A stretch of 23,135 bases of DNA. Origin: Pseudomonadota bacterium. Its GTDB lineage: Bacteria > Desulfobacterota > Desulfobacteria > Desulfobacterales > Desulfobacteraceae. A program made the position numbers and the translations under genes. The notes below the pieces were generated by a model. It was not told where the DNA came from. It saw only the letters and a list, made by a program, of their open reading frames with translations, and made no database searches. The DNA lies in the NCBI GenBank assembly GCA_018816605.1, contig JAHIVS010000592.1, positions 1 through 23,135 of the forward strand. The letters are read 5' to 3'. Shown here in pieces: positions 16,268 through 23,135 of the stretch (position 1 is its first letter; the number at the start of each line of letters is the position of its first letter).

Positions 16268-17983
16268 ATGGCATTCCTGGGATTTAAACTCAAAACCCTT
16301 CAGGGCAGGCTTATTGTCCTTTTATTGCTTCCGGTATTTTTGATCATCTTTTCCGGGGGCTTGACCAGCTTTCTCTACACCCGCACGGTCATCCTCAACC
16401 AGTGGAACGACTCGGCTGTATTAAAGCTCCAGAGGGCTGCCCACACGATTGAGATGCGTCTTTTAAAACCCATTGATCTGATGAACCTGTTTTTTCAAAT
16501 TTCCAATACAAAAAACAGGTCACTGCCCCCTGAATTGATTGTGGACTATATAAAAAGTTTGGAAGGCGTTGTGGCGGCTGATCTCAAGGACACATGGGCA
16601 AGAGAGCTTCCGGTTTCAGCTGCTGAAAATTCAATGCCGCTTCACCATGGCATGATGCAGTACCGGCACACCCGGATATCCAGAATCACCAACCCTGAAT
16701 ACAATGCCGATGCAGGACATGAAACGGTTACCCTCCTTCTGACCCTGGTTGATGGAAAAGACGATGCCACAGGCCAGATTGAGGTCAAAATAAGTTTTGA
16801 TTATCTGCTCAAGGATATCATTCAGCTGGGATGGTGGCAGAGCGACATGGCCTGCATCGTGGCTCCCGACGGCAAATATATGGCCCACACCAACATGACC
16901 ATGAAGGGAAGACACTATCTGGGCGGGGAAAATGACCCCCTGGAACAGGCGATTTTAGAAAAAATGAAAACCGACCCCTTTGGCACGATTCAGTCAAAAG
17001 GATACCCGCCGGATATGGTGGCAGGATTTTATAAGCTGGAACAGGTTCCCTGGACCATTATTCTCTTTGCAAAAGGAGACCTCATATTAAAGCCCATCAC
17101 CCGTTATCGGAATCTCTTTGTCCTTGGCAGTGCCCTTTTGATTTTCATTATCCTTGTGCTCATCCGACACCATGTGGGCAAAATCGTTGTCCAGATAAAG
17201 ACCTTGTCAAAAAACGCCCAAACCGTTGCCCAGGGAGAGTATGGCTTTCCCGTCCGGGTGGACAGCCAGGATGAAATCGGGCAATTGGTGGAAAACTACA
17301 ACCATATGGTGGCAGGACTAAAGGAAAGGGATTTTATCCGGGATTCCTTCGGCCGGTATGTGGACCCGGACTTTGCAAAGATGCTTCTAAAACATCCGGA
17401 TGCCGGTGCCCTGGGAGGGAAAAGACGGGAAGTGGTCCTGCTGATGTCCGATATCAGGGGGTTCACGGCCCTTTCGGAAACCCTGAGCCCTGAGATCATC
17501 ATCCGGGTTCTCAACCAGTATTTTTCCCATATGATCCAAATTATCCAGGACCACAATGGAATCATCGTGGATTTTTTCGGGGATGCCATCCTTGTATTTT
17601 TTGAACCGCTCTCAGGGGCGACGGCCGATACCGTCTTTTGTTCCGTTCAATGCGCCTCCCGGATGCAGTCCGAGATGAAATCATTCAACAAAAAGATGCA
17701 GGCAAAACAACTGCCGGAACTGGGCATGGGCATTGGCATCAATGCCGGCCAGGTAATTGTGGGGAATATCGGGTCCGATACCCGGGCAAAATACGGGGTT
17801 GTGGGTTCTGCCGTGAATCTTACAAGCCGGATCCAGGCAGAAGCCGGAAAGCAGGAGATTATTATCTCAGAATCGGTTTTCCAATACCTGGAAGGTCACC
17901 TCCATATCCAAAAAACATTTTCAGCAAAATTAAAAGGCGTGGACGAACCTGTCAGGCTTCGTGTAATTGAGAATATAATCTAA
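16268..17983 (+). CDS. membrane class III adenylate/guanylate cyclase with Cache-like sensor and HAMP
   Basis: A 571-aa protein. Transmembrane helix 1 (about 14-38), a periplasmic Cache-like sensor (about 40-275; ACIVAPDGKYMAHTN is typical), transmembrane helix 2 (about 282-298), a HAMP domain (DEIGQLVENYNHMVAGL) and a C-terminal class III cyclase domain. Metal-binding Asp395 (LLMSDIRGFT) and Asp439 (FFGDAILVFF) are present, as are the Asn and Arg of VNLTSRIQ. The residues that usually select adenine differ: the Lys position is Asp435 (VDFFGD), and the usual Asp after VxG is Ser514 (VVGSAVNL). Such variants occur in cyanobacterial and deltaproteobacterial cyclases, so ATP or GTP use cannot be read off. 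It probably converts a periplasmic ligand signal to cAMP or cGMP. Confidence 0.92.
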   Translation: MAFLGFKLKTLQGRLIVLLLLPVFLIIFSGGLTSFLYTRTVILNQWNDSAVLKLQRAAHTIEMRLLKPIDLMNLFFQISNTKNRSLPPELIVDYIKSLEGVVAADLKDTWARELPVSAAENSMPLHHGMMQYRHTRISRITNPEYNADAGHETVTLLLTLVDGKDDATGQIEVKISFDYLLKDIIQLGWWQSDMACIVAPDGKYMAHTNMTMKGRHYLGGENDPLEQAILEKMKTDPFGTIQSKGYPPDMVAGFYKLEQVPWTIILFAKGDLILKPITRYRNLFVLGSALLIFIILVLIRHHVGKIVVQIKTLSKNAQTVAQGEYGFPVRVDSQDEIGQLVENYNHMVAGLKERDFIRDSFGRYVDPDFAKMLLKHPDAGALGGKRREVVLLMSDIRGFTALSETLSPEIIIRVLNQYFSHMIQIIQDHNGIIVDFFGDAILVFFEPLSGATADTVFCSVQCASRMQSEMKSFNKKMQAKQLPELGMGIGINAGQVIVGNIGSDTRAKYGVVGSAVNLTSRIQAEAGKQEIIISESVFQYLEGHLHIQKTFSAKLKGVDEPVRLRVIENII

Positions 17984-18024
17984 ACTTTTACGGGTGTGCG
18001 TGCAGAAAGCCTCTGAAAATTTCA

Positions 18025-18049
18025 AAGCCCAAGGGGCTTCCGTTTTTTT
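18025..18049 (+). terminator. intrinsic terminator after the cyclase gene
   Basis: A stem of AAGCCC (18025-18030) and GGGCTT (18034-18039) with an AAG loop is followed after CCG by seven T residues (18043-18049). It lies about 40 nt after the cyclase stop. The T-run forms one half of a palindrome with the following seven A residues (18041-18058), so it may also work from the opposite direction. Confidence 0.7.
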
Positions 18050-18086
18050 AAAAAAACGTATATTATTCTCCAATAGACAAAGAAAC

Positions 18087-18129
18087 TGTATAAAAATTAC
18101 ACACGACCCCAGGGCGAATCATACCCCAG
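18087..18129 (+). promoter_or_regulatory. candidate upstream activator sites for the sigma-54 promoter
   Basis: Two features lie 100-140 bp upstream of the sigma-54 box, the usual distance for NtrC-type activators: the inverted pair TGTA-N7-TACA (18087-18101) and two direct ACCCCAG copies (18106-18112 and 18123-18129) spaced 17 bp apart. The motifs are short and the activator is unknown. The rest of the 18050-18225 stretch shows no gene that I trust. Confidence 0.3.
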
Positions 18130-18225
18130 AGGTTTAATTTTTTGTTTGAGAGACAAAATGCGAACACCTTATTTTTATACAATTGCCCTTATTGCTCTGT
18201 CTTCTTTTTGATTATTCCGTTTTTC

Positions 18226-18241
18226 TGGCACCCTCTTTGCA
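18226..18241 (+). promoter_or_regulatory. sigma-54 (RpoN) promoter of the efflux operon
   Basis: TGGCACCCTCTTTGCA matches the sigma-54 consensus TGGCAC-N5-TTGCA with exact spacing between the -24 GG and the -12 GC. It points toward the efflux genes; the predicted transcript start is near 18252, leaving a leader of about 200 nt before the first gene at 18452. Such promoters need an ATP-dependent enhancer-binding activator, so the operon should be silent without its inducer. Confidence 0.8.
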
Positions 18242-18373
18242 ATGAATGTTTTTATTGCTAAGGCGGGGTAAAACACGTATATTTTTTCAGACCCTCTTGA
18301 TCAATACGCGATGGCGCACCCTTTTTTTTAAATAAATTTTTCTTGAACTCTGGGTACAAGGTGTCTTCGGTTT

Positions 18374-18413
18374 CCGCACGGCTCCCTGTAACAGGGTTCG
18401 CATAGCCACACGG
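18374..18413 (+). other. structured element in the efflux-operon leader
   Basis: CCCTG (18384-18388) and CAGGG (18392-18396) form a stem with a TAA loop. Outer pairs GGCT/AGCC (18380-18383, 18404-18407) and CCG/CGG (18374-18376, 18411-18413) extend it with internal loops. Two copies of GGTACAAG (18353-18360 and 18412-18419) flank it. It lies inside the predicted transcript and might influence translation or stability. No known riboswitch class is recognised. Confidence 0.3.
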
Positions 18414-18451
18414 TACAAGCATTTTCACATATTTTATTAAAGGAAATTGCA

Positions 18452-19798
18452 ATGAAACGCTTGGTTGTTCTAATCTCTCTTTTATGTTTCGGGATAGTGT
18501 CATTTTCACAGGACATAGCATTTGCCGCCGACCGGGAAGGTCTTCCCGGGATAGAGGCCAGGCTGTCAAGAAAGATTGCCTTATCGGATCTGCTTGGCTA
18601 TGCATATCTGTCCAACCCGGCCATCACCGCCTCCAAAGCGTCCTGGCAGATCTTTATTGAAAACTACAGAATCGGAAAAAGCTATCCAGACCCCACCCTT
18701 GTGACCACCTTTTTTCCAAATCCCATTGAGACGCGGCTGGGCCCCCAGGACTGGAATCTGACCTTATCCCAGGCCATTCCCTTTCCCGGCACCCTGGCAC
18801 AAAAAGGACGCGTCCTAGAGGCGGATGTGAGGATCGCAAAGCGGACTGTGGACAAAACACTGAAAGAAATTGTCCAAACAATCTCCACCTCCTTTTATGA
18901 ACTTGCCTATGTTCAAAAGGCCCTTCAGATTGCAAAGGCCAACCTCCAGATGAATCAGCAATTGCTCGGCATCAGCCAGAATGCCTATGCCCAGGACAAG
19001 GCCCTTTTCTACGATATCTCCAAGGCCCGGGCCCAGACGGCCCAGATTCAATACGACATCCTGTTGCTGGAAGAGCTGGAGCAGACGGAAAAAACAAAAC
19101 TGAACACGCTGTTGAACCGGCCCCCGGATGCACAACTGGGGCAGACAACCCCAGTTTTTCCAAGACACCCGGTCTATTCTTTGAATGAAATCTATGACCT
19201 CGCCATGATCTTTCAGGAGGACATCCTGATTGCCGGTGAAATGGTTCAAAAGGCAGAGGACGCCATTCGGCTGACCCAATATGAAAACCTGCCCTCCTTT
19301 AAACTGGGTCTGTTTTATGCCGGCATCGGCCAGCCGGATGTGGCCACGCCTCCCAAGGATGCAGGGGAGGATGCGGTTGGGGTCCAGGTGGGGCTGAACC
19401 TTCCCCTGTGGTTTGGCAAAAACAAAAGCCAGACAACCAGGGCCCTTTCCGTCCGGGCAAAGGCCAGGGCAGACAAAACCCTTACTGCCAACCGAACAAA
19501 GGCTGTGATCAGTCGCCTCTGGTTCAAGCTCCAAAATTCCAGACGCCTGATGGCGTTGTATAAAGACCAATTGCTTCCCCAGGCGCAGGCCTCGGTTCAA
19601 ACGGCAGAGACCTGGTTTCGGGAAGGCCAGGGAACGTTTTCCGATTTTTTGGAAATCCAGGCAACGGCCTATAATTTTCAATTGGCCCTTGAACGGGCAA
19701 CGGCAGATTACGGCAAAACCCTGGCCCAGCTTGAACAAGTGGCCGGGATTCTTCTGGACACAAAAATAGAGGCCCCCAAAGGAGAAAACAAATCATGA
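18452..19798 (+). CDS. TolC/CusC-family outer-membrane efflux protein (first of two)
   Basis: A 448-aa protein. The signal peptide (MKRLVVLISLLCFGIVSFS, cleavage near AFA-AD) is followed by two TolC-type repeats with long helices, for example the FYELAYVQKALQIAKANLQMNQQ region and a second, similar half ending in FREGQGTFSDFLEIQA near the C-terminus. OEP family proteins form trimeric channels crossing the outer membrane and periplasm. The ATG has AAAGGAAA about 7 nt upstream. It is the first gene after the sigma-54 promoter, and its stop overlaps the next start (ATGA). There is no lipobox, unlike E. coli CusC, so it is a TolC-like unlipidated form. Confidence 0.92.
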   Translation: MKRLVVLISLLCFGIVSFSQDIAFAADREGLPGIEARLSRKIALSDLLGYAYLSNPAITASKASWQIFIENYRIGKSYPDPTLVTTFFPNPIETRLGPQDWNLTLSQAIPFPGTLAQKGRVLEADVRIAKRTVDKTLKEIVQTISTSFYELAYVQKALQIAKANLQMNQQLLGISQNAYAQDKALFYDISKARAQTAQIQYDILLLEELEQTEKTKLNTLLNRPPDAQLGQTTPVFPRHPVYSLNEIYDLAMIFQEDILIAGEMVQKAEDAIRLTQYENLPSFKLGLFYAGIGQPDVATPPKDAGEDAVGVQVGLNLPLWFGKNKSQTTRALSVRAKARADKTLTANRTKAVISRLWFKLQNSRRLMALYKDQLLPQAQASVQTAETWFREGQGTFSDFLEIQATAYNFQLALERATADYGKTLAQLEQVAGILLDTKIEAPKGENKS

Positions 19799-21330
19799 AA
19801 AGAGTCCTCATCAGCCTGTTGATTCTTCTGGGCACCTCTCCCTTGTCTGCAGATTATGATAGCATGAGAGAGGCGTTCAAGGCATATTCCCCGCCTCCTG
19901 GTTTTACGACCCTGTCAGCCGCTGATATCCCGGGCAAAGAACAGGACCATGGGAGTGTTGATATCGTTAACCCGGATTTTTCCCACCTTTCGGCCCTTAA
20001 AGCGACCTCCGAAGAAACCCTTTCAGATACCAGCACCCGTTTTGCCGGGACCGGGGTGGACAAAAAAATAGTCCTCCGCATGGCCGGCATTGCCTCTGAC
20101 ACGGATGCTGTAAAAAAGCAGATACACCAAGCCGTTGTTCTTGACGAGATCAGAATTCTGGCAGCCCTTCGGCATCCGGCCGTCCTGGCGGCCCGCAAAA
20201 AAGTATTGGCGGAACTCCAGTTGTTCGACCAGGTCATGGGCCTGGACGATACCCTAAGACAGTATTCGGCCTTCACCAAGGCCATCGACAATAAGGCCGG
20301 CCCTTTAAATTCAAAGGATTCCATCAAAATGACCTACCCGTCTCCGGGCCTGACCGCCCTGAAGGGGCGCATTGTTCAAAACCAGGTGGCCCTGGAGATG
20401 GAAAAGATGAAAATTGTCGAAAAACAGGTGGTCACGGATATTGAACGCACCTATTGGGACCTTGTTTATATCGGAATCTCAACCCGGGTGACCCAGGAAA
20501 CCCTGGCAGCCCTCAACCGCCTGAAAGATGTGGCCACCATTCTCTACAAAAGCGGAAAAACAAGTTTTCAGGATGTGATCAAAATTACCATCAAGATGGA
20601 AGAATTAAAAGAAGACCTGGTCACCCTTGTTTCCCGGAAGAAAAACATTGAGATCCGGCTCCTTGAACTTTTAAGCCTGCCGGCAGATGCCCGGGTGGGA
20701 CGGGTGGTTGTTGTCCGACTGCCCACACAGATCCCCTTGCCCGAAAAACTGTATCCTGTTGCCAGAAAGTATCGCCAGGAACTCAAGGTCATTGCATATC
20801 AGATCCAGAAACTTGAAGCCATGGTGGAAATGGCCGAGTCCATGGCAGAGGCGCCTTTTACCCTGGGTCTTTCAATCTTTGACACTGAAATGGCAACCAC
20901 CACAGGAACCGATGCGCCCAAAGAGGCCTTTGCCGCCACACCCATGGCCGCCATGAAAAACAACAGCCCGATCAGGCCCTGGTACGGGACGGATGAACCC
21001 TGGTTAAACCAGACACGGCAGAACCTGTCTGCCTTGCGGCAGACACTTGTGAGCCAGGAAAATGCCACGGACAGGATGGTGCGCAATGCCTGGTTTGACG
21101 CGGACAAAACCCAGCGGGAGTATCTTTTGTACAAGGATAAAATCCTGCCCCTTTCCAAATCTGCCCTGGACGTGTCCACCAAAGAATACGAGGCCGGCGC
21201 CATTCCCTTTTCCGAGGCCATTGATTCCTATACCTATTGGCTGAAAGTGAAATTGACCATCGCAGGCAAGCAGACCGGGCTGGGCGCTTTTTGGGCGGAG
21301 CTGGAAAATATTGTGGGTAAAAAGCCATGA
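19795..21330 (+). CDS. second TolC-family outer-membrane efflux protein
   Basis: A 511-aa protein. The signal peptide (LISLLILLGTSPLSA) is cut before DYDS. A charged N-terminal stretch of about 90 residues precedes the helical OEP-like region (EKQVVTDIERTYWDLVYIGIS; YKSGKTSFQDVIKITIKMEEL; STKEYEAGAIPFSEAIDSYTYWL). It is clearly not a copy of the preceding protein; sequence and length differ. It overlaps the upstream stop by ATGA, so translation is coupled. Two OEP genes in a single RND operon is unusual. One may serve a different adaptor or act as an accessory periplasmic component. Family assignment rests on the helical repeat pattern and context. Confidence 0.85.
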   Translation: MKRVLISLLILLGTSPLSADYDSMREAFKAYSPPPGFTTLSAADIPGKEQDHGSVDIVNPDFSHLSALKATSEETLSDTSTRFAGTGVDKKIVLRMAGIASDTDAVKKQIHQAVVLDEIRILAALRHPAVLAARKKVLAELQLFDQVMGLDDTLRQYSAFTKAIDNKAGPLNSKDSIKMTYPSPGLTALKGRIVQNQVALEMEKMKIVEKQVVTDIERTYWDLVYIGISTRVTQETLAALNRLKDVATILYKSGKTSFQDVIKITIKMEELKEDLVTLVSRKKNIEIRLLELLSLPADARVGRVVVVRLPTQIPLPEKLYPVARKYRQELKVIAYQIQKLEAMVEMAESMAEAPFTLGLSIFDTEMATTTGTDAPKEAFAATPMAAMKNNSPIRPWYGTDEPWLNQTRQNLSALRQTLVSQENATDRMVRNAWFDADKTQREYLLYKDKILPLSKSALDVSTKEYEAGAIPFSEAIDSYTYWLKVKLTIAGKQTGLGAFWAELENIVGKKP

Positions 21331-21361
21331 CACATACAAAAAAAACACAAGGACAATATTC

Positions 21362-22846
21362 ATGAACAAACGCATAATCGGGTTGACCATCCTGTTCACA
21401 GCCCTGGTAACGGGCGTGATTGTTTTTTATCTTCTTACCGCCATGGGCCTTGACAACAGATCCCAAACCAGTGGGCCGGCCGGCAAAAGCAATGCCAAAG
21501 AACGGAAAATCATCTATTGGAAGGCGCCCATGGATCCCACGGAAATCTATGAACAGCCGGGTAAAAGCAAAATGGGGATGGATCTGGTTCCGGTGTACCA
21601 AGATGAGATGGCAGAAGATACGAACAGCAAAGAACGGAAAATCGTCTATTGGAAAGCCCCCATGGATCCGACTGAAATCTATGAACTCCCCGGTAAAAGC
21701 AAGATGGGGATGGACCTTGTTCCGGTCTACGAAGATGAACTGGTGGGAGGCGTTGATATTAAAATCAATCCGGTGGTGGAGCAGAACATGGGATTGAAAA
21801 TAGAACCTGTGGAAAAAGGGATCTTAAATCATACCATTAAAACCTATGGCCATCTCACCTATGATGAAACCAGAACAGGGATCATCAGCCAGAAAGCTTC
21901 CGGGTGGATTGAAAAACTATACGCAGATTATACCGGATTTGTGGTAAAAAAAGGAGACCCCCTATATGAAATCTATTCTCCCTCCCTTCTGGCCTCCCAG
22001 GAGGAATACCTGTCTGCCTATAAAAATCATCAAAAAAGCCAAAGCCCCCTTAACAAAGAGCTTTTGGCCTCTGCCAGGAAGCGGCTTGAATATTATGATA
22101 TTGCAGACACTGAAATCTTTCTGATTGAAAAGACGGGTCAGGTCCAAAAAGCCCTGGTGGTCAGATCCCCTTATAGGGGCGTGGTCACCCGGAAAAACAT
22201 CATTGAAGGGGCCTATGTAACCGCAGGCGCCAGTCTGTTTACCATCTCCGATCTGTCCACCATCTGGGTGGAGGCCCATATCTTTGAATATGAGCAACAT
22301 CTGGTCCATGAAGGACAGGCGGTTGAGATGATCCTGTCCTATAACCCGGACAAGACGTATAAAGGAACTATTTCCTATATTTTTCCCTATCTTCAGACCA
22401 AAACCCGGGACGTGATCATCCGGGCATCCTTTGACAATCAGGAGGGAGAACTCAAGCCGGATATGTTTGCCCGAATTAAAATTTATACCGGTTCGGATAA
22501 AACAGGCATGTTCATCCCTTCCCAGGCCGTCATCCATTCCGGAGAAAAAAAATTGGTTTTTCTTGCAAAGGGAAACGGACAATTCACGCCCAGAAACATC
22601 ACCACCGGCATTTACCTGGAAGAAGGAAAAGTCCAGGTGCTGACCGGCCTGACCCCGGGGGAAACCGTTGTGGTCTCCGGCCAGTTTTTACTGGATTCGG
22701 AATCCAAACTTAAAGAAGCGATCCAGAAAATGATCGCATCCAAAGCCGGTCCTGTCCAGGCCGGACCCCCCGAAAAAAGCGATGCCAAGGACGAATTTTT
22801 TGATGATATGGCGCCCAAGGACGACTTCTTCGACGATATGAAATAA
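21362..22846 (+). CDS. cusB: CusB-type RND periplasmic adaptor with duplicated metal-binding module
   Basis: From ATG 21362 (AAGGA about 8 nt upstream) this gives 494 aa; a longer frame from 21311 would overlap the preceding gene. An N-terminal signal anchor (about 5-27) is followed by two heavy-metal-binding modules, each with APMDP and KMGMDLVPVY. These supply three methionines each, spaced as in the E. coli CusB Cu(I)/Ag(I) site. The usual membrane-fusion-protein parts come next: VDIKINPVVEQNMGLKI, a lipoyl-like half, a helical hairpin (SLLASQEEYLSAYKNH), the beta-barrel (TIWVEAHIFEYEQ) and a final GETVVVSGQFLLDSE region. The C-terminus is an acidic repeat (DEFFDDM, then DDFFDDM). It should pass metal to the CusA pump encoded next. 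The substrate is inferred. Confidence 0.93.
   Translation: MNKRIIGLTILFTALVTGVIVFYLLTAMGLDNRSQTSGPAGKSNAKERKIIYWKAPMDPTEIYEQPGKSKMGMDLVPVYQDEMAEDTNSKERKIVYWKAPMDPTEIYELPGKSKMGMDLVPVYEDELVGGVDIKINPVVEQNMGLKIEPVEKGILNHTIKTYGHLTYDETRTGIISQKASGWIEKLYADYTGFVVKKGDPLYEIYSPSLLASQEEYLSAYKNHQKSQSPLNKELLASARKRLEYYDIADTEIFLIEKTGQVQKALVVRSPYRGVVTRKNIIEGAYVTAGASLFTISDLSTIWVEAHIFEYEQHLVHEGQAVEMILSYNPDKTYKGTISYIFPYLQTKTRDVIIRASFDNQEGELKPDMFARIKIYTGSDKTGMFIPSQAVIHSGEKKLVFLAKGNGQFTPRNITTGIYLEEGKVQVLTGLTPGETVVVSGQFLLDSESKLKEAIQKMIASKAGPVQAGPPEKSDAKDEFFDDMAPKDDFFDDMK
21497..21739 (+). repeat. tandem duplication of the metal-binding module inside cusB
   Basis: Two 111-bp copies (21497-21607 and 21629-21739) lie 132 bp apart in the same reading frame. 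By eye they differ at 14 positions in 13 codons, yet only three amino acids change, so most differences are silent. Confidence 0.93.
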
Positions 22847-22861
22847 ACAAGGGAGCCTGCA

Positions 22862-23135
22862 ATGATAGAAAAAATAATCGAGTGGTCTGTACACAATAAA
22901 TTCATGGTCGTTCTGGCAACTTTTTTTGTGATTATCGCCGGTATCCTGGCCATGATCAACACCCCTCTGGATGCCATTCCCGACCTGTCCGACGTACAGG
23001 TCATCATCTACACGGAGTATCCGGGCCAGGCCCCCCAGGTGGTGGAGGACCAGGTGACCTATCCCCTTACAACTGCCATGCTCAGCGTCCCTTTTGCCAA
23101 GGTGGTTCGGGGGTATTCTTTTTTCGGGTATTCCT
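22862..23135 (+). CDS. cusA: CusA-type heavy-metal efflux RND transporter (5' part, cut by window end)
   Basis: Only the first 91 codons are in the window. ATG at 22862, 15 nt after the cusB stop, with AAGGGAG upstream. The start ([20 protein letters not shown]) and first membrane helix are followed by [20 protein letters not shown] and the [16 protein letters not shown] segment, typical of the CusA/CzcA heavy-metal branch of RND pumps, which have about 1,000-1,050 residues. It is the proton-driven inner-membrane pump of the tripartite exporter. Cu(I)/Ag(I) is favoured by the methionine-rich adaptor; the periplasmic methionine triad that would confirm this is outside the window. Confidence 0.93.
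   Translation, partial: MIEKIIEWSVHNKFMVVLATFFVIIAGILAMINTPLDAIPDLSDVQVIIYTEYPGQAPQVVEDQVTYPLTTAMLSVPFAKVVRGYSFFGYS

Noticed and set aside
18158..18211. 17-codon hydrophobic leader peptide-like frame (MRTPYFYTIALIALSSF)
   Set aside because: It lies upstream of the sigma-54 promoter, so it would not be in the efflux transcript, and no promoter for it is evident.
21311..21361. Upstream start for the CusB-like protein
   Set aside because: The extension overlaps the preceding gene and precedes the clear signal anchor; ATG 21362 has a proper ribosome site.
1..23135. CRISPR arrays, tRNA or rRNA genes, insertion sequences
   Set aside because: No regularly spaced repeats, no cloverleaf or rRNA stretch recognised, and no transposase reading frame.

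Overview
The window looks like chromosomal DNA of a Gram-negative, probably anaerobic bacterium of the Desulfobacterota (former Deltaproteobacteria, Desulfobacteraceae-like). The outer-membrane genes (lnt, rlpA, gmhB, TolC-type channels), the Lon/RecD2/RF2 protein types and a textbook sigma-54 promoter fit that group. The taxonomic call is inferred from gene content and sequence style; no rRNA or marker gene is present.

Region 1 (1 to about 3,990) is visibly AT-rich and unlike the rest. It holds three closely packed minus-strand genes, in transcription order: a small DUF6933-like protein, a DUF2075 helicase with an N-terminal PD-(D/E)xK-type nuclease motif, and a membrane-anchored NERD nuclease-like protein with a C4 topoisomerase-type zinc finger. 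An attC-like imperfect hairpin lies just past the last stop codon (83-143). Upstream, a gene-poor 0.6 kb stretch carries a large inverted repeat and a possible coding remnant. This looks like an acquired island and is the best candidate here for an undescribed (possibly defence) system.

Region 2 (about 4,000-12,900) is GC-richer core sequence. It has a PhnA-type zinc-ribbon protein on the plus strand, then a tight minus-strand operon in the order small heat-shock protein, lon, rlpA, gmhB, recD2. The operon links protein folding and proteolysis with cell-envelope and DNA-repair functions, and several of its genes overlap by ATGA. Upstream of it is an orphan soluble PAS-histidine kinase-receiver hybrid.

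Region 3 (about 12,900-18,050) runs on the plus strand: lnt overlapping prfB, which carries the classical programmed +1 frameshift, then an HD-domain phosphohydrolase and a membrane-bound class III nucleotide cyclase, ending at a stem-loop terminator. An 18-bp palindrome sits in the divergent gap between the kinase and lnt.

Region 4 (about 18,050-23,135) is a Cus-like metal efflux operon. A perfectly spaced sigma-54 promoter is followed by a roughly 200-nt leader, two different TolC-family outer-membrane proteins in tandem, a CusB-type adaptor with a duplicated methionine-rich metal-binding module, and the start of a CusA-type RND pump cut by the window edge. Together these would form a tripartite inner membrane-periplasm-outer membrane exporter, probably for Cu(I)/Ag(I), under control of an NtrC-type activator that is not in the window.
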